Positions 57,362 to 64,000 of a stretch of DNA of 64,000 nucleotides are shown here, piece by piece; position 1 is the first letter of the stretch, and the number at the start of each line of letters is the position of its first letter. The notes beneath the pieces are model-generated. The model saw only the letters and a list, made by a program, of their open reading frames with translations, made no database searches and was not told where the DNA came from. Origin of the DNA: Dolomedes plantarius (taxonomy: Eukaryota > Arthropoda > Arachnida > Araneae > Dolomedidae); the NCBI GenBank assembly GCA_907164885.2, contig OU015499.1:147810118-147874117 (forward strand). The letters are read 5' to 3'. The translations under genes were made by a program, and so were the position numbers.

Positions 57362-58119
57362 CTGTAAAAAAAATGAAGTTCTTTTCGTAAAGAACTTATA
57401 AAAATGGCGCAATGTAAGTTAAGCTGTTTCTCGATAAAGAGTGACTTTTGCAAAGAAACGTTCCAAATCGATTTTATTTTAATTTTGTTCATATTTTAAA
57501 TACAATTCCCCGTACGTTTTCTTTAATAAAAAAAAAATCGTATTTTCCCGATTTCTGAATTGCCATATTTCACGTACCTGTTAAAAAAATAAGGTGATGC
57601 AGTTCAAAAATTCAAGTTTACACTTGTTCCTGTAGTATATGTTTAACATTTGAAAAATAAAATAAAAACCTTTAAAATAGAATTAAGTAATGAATCCTAG
57701 CTTTTTTTAAAACAAATGTCAAACCATAAATGTATTATTTCAATTTCTAACCGCTAACCGCTCAAAAGAAAAAAATATCATCAAGTTTACTTACCTGTGA
57801 AATATTTTTGTTGGTCAGCAATCACAATATCGAGCACAAAAATTAGAGACAAAAAGCTTTGTTTTTCAGTTGTTGAGATGGACACGTTCAAAATTAATAT
57901 AGTGCAAATTATCCCGGTCCGTGTATTTACAGGCTCAGGGCATAAAAAAGTATTTTCCTGCAACCTGACAAAAACCGCCCGCATCGATGCGATGCCGGCA
58001 ATGCGACGCGATTTGATGGGATGATGGGTTAAAATGTGCTAAAACAAAAACGAACAATATATTTCCCAACTGGTTGCGACGTGGAGTAGCGCTGCTAAAA
58101 CCAATGTGGTTTTGTTTAA

Positions 58120-59550
58120 GGCGACAATAGACCTTCAGATTGACAAAAATATGTCTCAAAAACAATTTTTTTTTTTTGCAGAAAATGATTCTACAACTCA
58201 TCAGCTTTAAATTTAAAAAAAAAAAAGTTTTATTGATCCAATCATTATTAACCGAGTTATAAGTATTTTTCCAAACGTAAACAATGGAAATGTTACGTTA
58301 AATTAAAACTTTAAATGCTATTTTCTCAAAGAAACTTTTCATGTCGTTTCGGTAAGTTCAAAATGTTCCATGCGTCATAATTTTTCTTGAATTTTCATAA
58401 AATTTCATAAAATGATTATTTATATATGTTAGAATAAAACTTAGTTATAAATTCATTATACTATTTTAAAACACCTTAAAATTTTTACAGTAAAAATTTG
58501 ATAAAATTTTGGCATAAAATGACCTATTTTTATCGATTTCTTTTCTAGTTTTTATAAATATGGCTGTAAATCTAATATTACTACTAACTATTATTATAAC
58601 TATATAAAGCTAGCTTAAGAAAGAAAATTAGATATCTGAGACAAAAATTGATGCACATTGAGCATTTTTAAGTAGAGTCATTAACAAACTGATTTTAATA
58701 TCTTAATTAATTACATTCTGATCTTTTTTTAATTTAGCATTTTCATCTCTAAACAACACTGTATAAGTATACAAAATTTCATAGCAATTGGTTGATAAAT
58801 AAAAAAAAAAGTGTTTCATGGTCCATTGTCGGGACAGTGGACTTTCAAAATTGTGAAATTTGTCCAAAAATTCGATTTTTTATTTTATTTTATTGAATTG
58901 TGAAACTACGGACGAGTAGAAATGTGTTGCAAAAAGAATTTTTAATTTCTGTGATTACTTTCCTAGTTATCGGCATTTGTATTTAATTTAGATATTATGT
59001 GGTTACTAACAGCAATAACTTTAAGTGTGTTTTTCTCAAAATAAAAATTTTCATGTTATACGAATATTCAAACTACTCCAGGCGCATTTCTAATGATCAT
59101 ATTGCTTTGAAATTTAAGTTTTATATACTTAACTGTATATCAAATAAATATTATTGAAAAACATTATGCTTCGTAGCTCAGAATTTCTAAATTTTGTACT
59201 TGAAAAGATGATTTATAGGTATTTTGCGTCATAAAAAGGGTGTTTTCACTATTATTTTTTTCTCTTTATATTTTTAATGAATGCTTAAAATAAGCAATAA
59301 GTTTCGTTGTTAGTTCTATAAGGTATCCTGTAAATAAAAATGACCATATTATATGCAAAAGAAATGCGCTTGGAACGTTTTTAATGAGGCCAATTTTTGA
59401 TATAATTAATAATTCATGATTCATAAATTATAAATATTTCATCTTTAAATTATAATCACTTTTACATATCTATGGTACTAATCACATATTCAAATTTCAA
59501 GCAAATCCATTCAAAACAAAAAAAGTTAGGTTTGAAGGTACACTGTCCCC
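58120..59550. mobile_element. TTAA-flanked DNA element without coding capacity, 1431 bp
   Basis: TTAA at 58116-58119 and 59551-59554 bounds termini reading inward GGCGACAATAGACCTTCA and GGGGACAGTGTACCTTCA (14 of 18 positions equal). The body is AT-rich with no open frame of note. A TTAA target suggests the piggyBac superfamily, with ends unlike the fold-back family at 29411. Confidence 0.65.
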
Positions 59551-59554
59551 TTAA

Positions 59555-60013
59555 GTAAATTTCTCCATGGCCGAATTTAAATTATCATTAAAATATAGGC
59601 ATTCTTGCTTCGCCAAATAAAAACGAAGTCTTAATTTAATCAAACACATTTGATTATATATAGAGACAGAGTTACAAAACGAAATCACAATAAAAATAAC
59701 ATACCGGGAGCGCAAATGGTCTGACACGACATCAGCCTAAGACAAAATCTCCCAGAATAACCTTCTTCTAACATTTTTCGCGCGCAAACCTCATCACATC
59801 CGGCATGTGCCGAATAAACAAAAATTACACTAGATCAGCAATGTCCTGTAGACACACTGGCTTCGCAAAAGCGATAAATCTAAGGGCCTTATTATACAGA
59901 ACTACAGTTGTGGCTATAGGTCGCGACTGTCGCCTGGGCGCGTCACTTCCCCTTCTGAGTCCAAACCTTACTGTTTATTTCCAGTTATACTTGTAAAATG
60001 CATTTTTTAACTC
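59555..60013. other. Unassigned insert and hAT copy B 5' sequence
   Basis: 59555-59977 is absent from hAT copy A and unclassified, with a short GC-rich part near 59900-59960. From 59978 the sequence is hAT copy B leader. Confidence 0.5.
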
Positions 60014-60600
60014 TAAGGCCGTCCGCACACGGAGCGGCTCAAAAGAAACTCAACTGATTAGCGACTGAAATTGCTTATCGGTTGCAAACTCGTTAGTGAT
60101 GCGGCTCCGCACACGGGCCGACTCAAAAGTGATTCAAATCAATAGTTTGCGACCTGTCATGGAAGGAAGAACATCATTATTCTGGGCTACCATGGATAAT
60201 GATTGTAGTGATGATTCCAATGATGAATCAGTGTTGCTTTATTACTATTATCGTTACAGAAGAAATAGAATACGAAGGAAATTTTGTTTTCATCCATATA
60301 TTGAAAGAAATTTTAACCACCGATTATTTGTTGCTGCAAAAGAACTACAAATTCCGGATGCAAAATTTCTATGTTTCTATCGTATGTCTAAAGACAGTTA
60401 TTCAGAATTAGTACAACTGATTTCTCCTGCACTAAACAGACAAAATTCAAACATGAGGGAATGTGTGTATGCTGAGGAACGGATATTAATCACTCTCAGG
60501 TAAGAAAATTGTTTTTATTAAAATAGACTCGATCAGGTACATTATTGTATAAGTACATCAACTTAATATAGCGAGAAAAAATACTTAATATAGCTAAAAC

Positions 60601-60640
60601 GAGAGGTCCTGGGTTCGATTCCGTGTTGAGTCCGACAACT
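60601..60640 (+). other. Pol III B-box-like fragment
   Basis: GAGGTCCTGGGTTCGATTCC resembles the T-arm side of a tRNA and is followed closely by a T run. There is no A box or acceptor stem at the right distance. It may be a SINE scrap within the Harbinger intron. Confidence 0.3.
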
Positions 60641-60741
60641 TTTTCACTCATTTTCACTTTCAATATCTAGAATTGCTAAAAAATACTACGAAATTATTAT
60701 TGAAATTATTTCTAATCAATTAAATAATTGAAAAATAGAAA

Positions 60742-61565
60742 TTACTGTTGACATAAGTCGTTCAAGGCTTCAAATGCTACGTAGTACCCTTTTGCACTTA
60801 TAACTATGTTGCTTCCTGCTCCAGTGGTTGCACCCCTTACTTCAAGTGTGCTGAGTTGTGGTGTCTCACAAGTTGCTTCTGACTGATGTTCAGGTTGAGG
60901 TATGAGTTGAGATTGTGATGCAGGGGTTGAAGATCTGGATGAAAAAGATAGTTGCTGAGATATTATAGGATGGATTGACAGGATTTCATCAATAGAATCT
61001 AAAGCCTTGCGCTTAAATCGTCGTACTTGTTCATCTGTCATTGTTAAAAGATCTGGAAGCATACTAAGCAGGAACATTTTCAACCCTTCTGTTTTTGAGT
61101 CCTGGGTACAGTCAGAAGAGCTGCTTTTGGATTTTTTGCTCAGCAGGTATTCGATAAACGCTTTGTCTACTTCATGGTTTTTCATTGCAAGCTTATTTTG
61201 TGTTGCTCTTGGCGACTGTTTTTTTACACATATCTGAAGTTGAGGTTAGTGGAGGGGCAACTGGTGGCGGTGACATGGTTGAACACGGGAGTGTCAACTT
61301 TTGAGATGATGAAAGTGGTTGTGATCCCTCTGTGGCGTTATTTTCACAGTCAATTTCCTCGAATTCCTCATCGTCTTCCTGGTGTGGTGGGTTGGGTAGA
61401 TTTCCTGAAGAGCCCCCTAATGTCTTAATATTTGGAATAGGGAATTTCATAGCTTACAAAAGATAATATGTCTTCTTCGGCTTCGCACCTGCGCCACTTT
61501 TCGTGGCTTTCGTGTTTCGAACAAAAACTGTACGAAGATTCTTCCACCTTTTTTTTACATTCTGC
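60742..61565 (-). pseudogene. MADF-BESS protein (Harbinger partner), antisense inside the transposase intron
   Basis: An exon follows a pyrimidine-rich acceptor near 61566 on the minus strand. It begins VKKRWKNLRTVFVRNTKATK, the C-terminal half of a MADF DNA-binding domain with the SGAGAKPKKTYYL end, then a TAA at 61454-61456. An acidic, Pro/Ser-rich linker follows (EDDEEFEEIDCENN). A frame change in the A7/T7 run at 61219-61225 is needed to reach DKAFIEYLLSKKSK. The BESS-like end is FLLSMLPDLLTMTDEQVRRF and KRKALDSIDEIL. Such proteins bring the transposase to the nucleus and the element ends in known Harbinger systems. The N-terminal MADF exon was not found. Two lesions make it a pseudogene. 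Confidence 0.75.
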
Positions 61566-63178
61566 TGCTAGAGAGATGAAAAGTTTACATTAGAGCTGAG
61601 ATTACAGCAGAGAGAGAAAAAATACCATGATTAAAATCAAAACAATTTGAGCATATACGCGAGTCAAGTGCAACCGAAGCCATGGATGACTAATTTGTTC
61701 TCTCCGTGAATTATGACCTTCGACCCTCCATATTCTTTTAGGATCGCGCACGCTGGTTCCGGCGTGACCTACTTTTTTTTTCGCATTTTACTCGAGATTT
61801 TGAACTGCGTGTGAAGCAGATCATTAAACAAAAAAATGACTAAAATAGAAACTTCAAAGTAGAAACCATGTGTTCAACTTAGAATAAATCGTTGACAAGT
61901 ATTTAATTTCGAGACTATTGTCTTATATGGGGGGATTTAGGACCCACTAGTTTTATTCATCTTCTAATTAAATTAATGTCAATCTTACAAATATATTAAT
62001 ATGTTTAATTATTTATGTTACAGATATTTGGGTACTGGTTCAACATTTGCCTCTATTGCGCTTTATTTTGCTAGAGGGGAGACTACAGTGGGTGGAATTG
62101 TGGCGGTTACATCAAAAGTAATATGGCAAGAGTTGGAAGAGCTATACATGAAAGTACCAAACAGAGAGCAGCGGGAATCAATAGCAAAACGGTTTGAAAC
62201 TCTCTGGAATGTTCCAAACTGTATAGGAGTATTAGACTGCAAACATGTCAGGATCGAGAAATTTGCAAACAGTGGTTCTGCTAATTTCAATTACAAATCG
62301 TATCATTCGATAGTGTTAATGGCGTGCTGCGACGCCGATGGTTTATTTACTATGATCGAAACCGGTTATGCTGGAAGGAACAGCGATGGAGGCATATTCC
62401 GTGCCTCAGCAATGAAATATTGGATCAAACATGGTTGACTTAATATCCCTCCCCCTTCAACATTGACATATGATGAGAATGGTCACCCCTTTCCTTATTA
62501 CTTTATTGGTGACGAGGCATTCCCGCTGTCACGATATTTAATGAGACCTTACCCTCGACGAATTTTAGATGATGTGAAAAGAGTATTCAACTACAGGTTG
62601 AGCCGTGGACGTAAAACCATTGAATGTGTTTTTGGGATGGCATGCGAAAAGTTCGCTGTTTTGAATGGCCCTATTCGTATCCGGCATCCTGAAAAAGTGA
62701 ATTTCGTCATAAAAGCAGCTTGTGTCCTTCACAATTATGTACGGCAGCAAGAGGGGGTTCATTTTACGGCTACCTATTCTACAGATTGTGAAGAAACAAA
62801 TAACGACGACGCAGTACAACCTTCACCTCAAAACATTACAATAAACAGAAATTCCCCTGCAAACCTTCTCAGGAATTACTTAGCTAACTATTTTCTTACC
62901 CCTAAAGCATCTCTGCGCTGGCAATGGAAGTATGCTATTGATTTATTTAATTGTACTCATTCTAAATTGAAATAAAAAAATTATACCTGGCATTAGTAAT
63001 TCTTTTGAAATTTCTTTCCACGCCTTTTCCGTTTCATCCTTTCTTAAGTATCCTGGAAGTTTGAAGTTGTATAGAACTGGATATTTTACCACTTCACCCA
63101 CTAATTTGATATTAATTTGTTGATCGTTCTTTTTTTAGTTAAATTATTATCAGAAATTAATTGAGATATGGGCGCACA

Positions 63179-63463
63179 TACAGCTTATATTCAAAATATT
63201 AGAATAATTACATTTTTTTACAAATTGAAAATATCGTTTGGTAATTTAAAGTCTTTTAATGCAAATATGCAAACGATATTTTTATTAAGAACATATTGTT
63301 GATTAAACTTATTTATTATCTTAAAATTAATATCATTTTTGAAAAGATTAATTGAAAAAAAGATTAATTGAAATTTAATTGCATTTACTTAGTAAAAAGA
63401 ATAAATAAATGGAATATAATTTCTTTCTTATTACTTTATTATTCTAATATTTTGAATATGAGC
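63179..63463. repeat. Inverted repeat downstream of the Harbinger transposase
   Basis: ACAGCTTATATTCAAAATAT at 63179 and onward pairs with ATTCTAATATTTTGAATATG ending at about 63463 (about 30-bp arms, one mismatch), about 220 bp apart. It could be a small MITE or a structured 3' region. No target duplication was identified. Confidence 0.5.
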
Positions 63464-63523
63464 TGTATTCCATACAACAAAAAACGTTAGAATTTCATTT
63501 CATCGCTAGGCAGAAGTCACGTG

Positions 63524-64000
63524 ACTCGTGTACGTCATATGTCAGCTTGCCAAAAGAGCGGCTGTAACATAGATTGTGTAATGACACGCACAACGCAAGA
63601 GAAACTGGCGACTGAAGTTTCTAGCGACTGATTACAAACGCGTTGCTGACGGGTTTGTAACCAGTTGCGCCGTGTGCGTGGCTCCATTCAAATACATAGG
63701 TTACGACTCATCATGGACTGGTTTGTGATTGGAGTCGGTTATCAGTTTCTTTTGAGTTGCTCCGTGTGCGGTCATCTGCACACGGAACAACTGAAAAGAA
63801 ACTGATAACTGACTCCAATCACAAACCAGTGCGTGATGAAGTCGCGGACTCTCGTGTACGTCATTTGGCAGCTTGCCAAAAGAGCGGCTGTAACATAGAT
63901 TGTGTAATAACACGCACAACGCAAGAGAAACTGGCGACTGAAATTGCTAGCGACTCGACACGTTGAGTTGCCTGCGACTGATTACAAACGCGTTGCTGAC
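63524..64000. repeat. Duplicated Harbinger right-end region with central palindrome
   Basis: About 100 bases starting ACTCGTGTACGTCAT at 63524 recur at 63850 (spacing 326 bp), including GCTTGCCAAAAGAGCGGCTG and CGCACAACGCAAGAGAAACT. Between them, 63719-63832 is a near-perfect palindrome: GGTTTGTGATTGGAGTCGGT through CTCCGTGTGCGG, then a short spacer, then its reverse complement. The second half begins GGTCATCTGCACACGG, matching the Harbinger left end with three transitions. It continues past the window. Confidence 0.85.

Larger units (their letters stand above)
53986..60016 (-). mobile_element. hAT element copy B (ZMYM-like), with nested insertions
   Basis: The 3' end reads CAGGGCCGTTCCTAGGGTAG and matches 29261 inward in copy A. 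The match includes TTGAAATTTATCTGAAAT and the whole hATC region, then the untranslated leader up to about 58108. There copy A continues directly into the sequence found here from 59978 (CCAGTTATACTTGTAAAATG), so 58109-59977 is inserted or was lost in A. At 60014-60016 a Harbinger transposon interrupts it. The remaining 5' end is beyond the window. The target duplication could not be confirmed. Confidence 0.88.
60159..62975 (+). pseudogene. Harbinger transposase (HARBI1-like nuclease), exons 60159-60499 and 62024-62975, one stop
   Basis: Exon 1 from ATG 60159-60161 ends at 60499 before GTAAGA. Exon 2 starts at 62024 after TTATGTTACAG. The junction codon joins AG to A and gives LITLR-YLGTGSTF, the conserved RYLATG-type block, which supports the splice. 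The total is 431 codons, slightly longer than the family. N-terminal helices (FYRMSKDSYSELVQLISPAL) precede the DDE_4 core: GVLDCKHVRIEKF (Asp), CCDADGLFTMIETGYAGRNS (Asp), then FIGDEAFPL and GRKTIECVFGM (Glu). A TGA at 62436-62438 lies between KHG and LNIPPP, a position not invariant in the family. It is the only break I see, so inactivation may be recent. Confidence 0.88.
60017..63775 (+). mobile_element. PIF/Harbinger transposon with transposase and MADF-BESS genes
   Basis: The left end reads GGCCGTCCGCACACGGAGCG after TAA (60014-60016), within hAT sequence that continues uninterrupted in copy A (CTCTAAGTAG). A second end-like motif CCGCACACGGGCC lies at 60108-60120, so subterminal sites are duplicated. 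On the right, the inverted end CTCCGTGTGCGG is reached at about 63759-63771, but it runs straight into another left-type end instead of a TAA. The TIR, TAA target and two-gene content are typical of autonomous Harbinger elements. Confidence 0.85.

Overview
This is eukaryotic, AT-rich DNA made almost entirely of transposable elements and their ruins, plus one duplicated C2H2 zinc-finger locus. The mix points to an arthropod: Tc1 elements, a BEL/Pao element, a gypsy element, ZMYM-like hATs, PIF/Harbinger with a MADF-BESS partner, and a finger array with TGEKPF linkers. A chelicerate such as a spider is my best guess, but that is inference. I see no host operons, rRNA, intact tRNA genes or CRISPR.

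The backbone is a large direct duplication. Copy 1 (1-10874) and copy 2 (36362-50597) share, in the same order, a non-coding leader, a LINE fragment, a zinc-finger gene, a Tc1 remnant, a spliced Myb/SANT-like remnant and an LTR-like promoter region. Copy 1 carries a 2.3 kb Harbinger element (144-2433), and its 20-finger gene is broken by a frameshift and a stop. Copy 2 carries an intact 12-finger gene (39924-41030) and was later hit by a BEL/Pao retrotransposon (44418-50367) with near-identical LTRs.

Between the copies, 10875-21601 holds a truncated Tc1, unclassified repeats, a BED-finger hAT derivative with a perfect 8-bp target duplication, a dead full-length Tc1 and two MITEs. Next is a nested stack at 21716-29261: an internally deleted hAT contains a whole gypsy element, which itself contains a small hAT MITE in pol and a Harbinger MITE in one LTR. 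The gypsy gag ends on a GGGAAAC slippery site directly before its stop.

Next to copy 2 is a giant fold-back structure (29411-36358): two nearly identical 3.0 kb inverted arms around a 0.9 kb loop, bounded by TTAA, with its own internal tandem repeats and hairpins. It has no recognisable transposase and is the strongest candidate for something undescribed.

The right part (50598-64000) holds a LINE 3' end, a SINE-like piece and a second copy of the same hAT in the opposite orientation (53986-60016). That hAT is interrupted by a TTAA-flanked 1.4 kb element and by a Harbinger transposon starting at 60017. The Harbinger has a two-exon transposase with an antisense MADF-BESS gene inside its intron. 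Because the two hAT copies and the two duplication copies lack each other's insertions, they act as empty sites and fix many element ends to the base.
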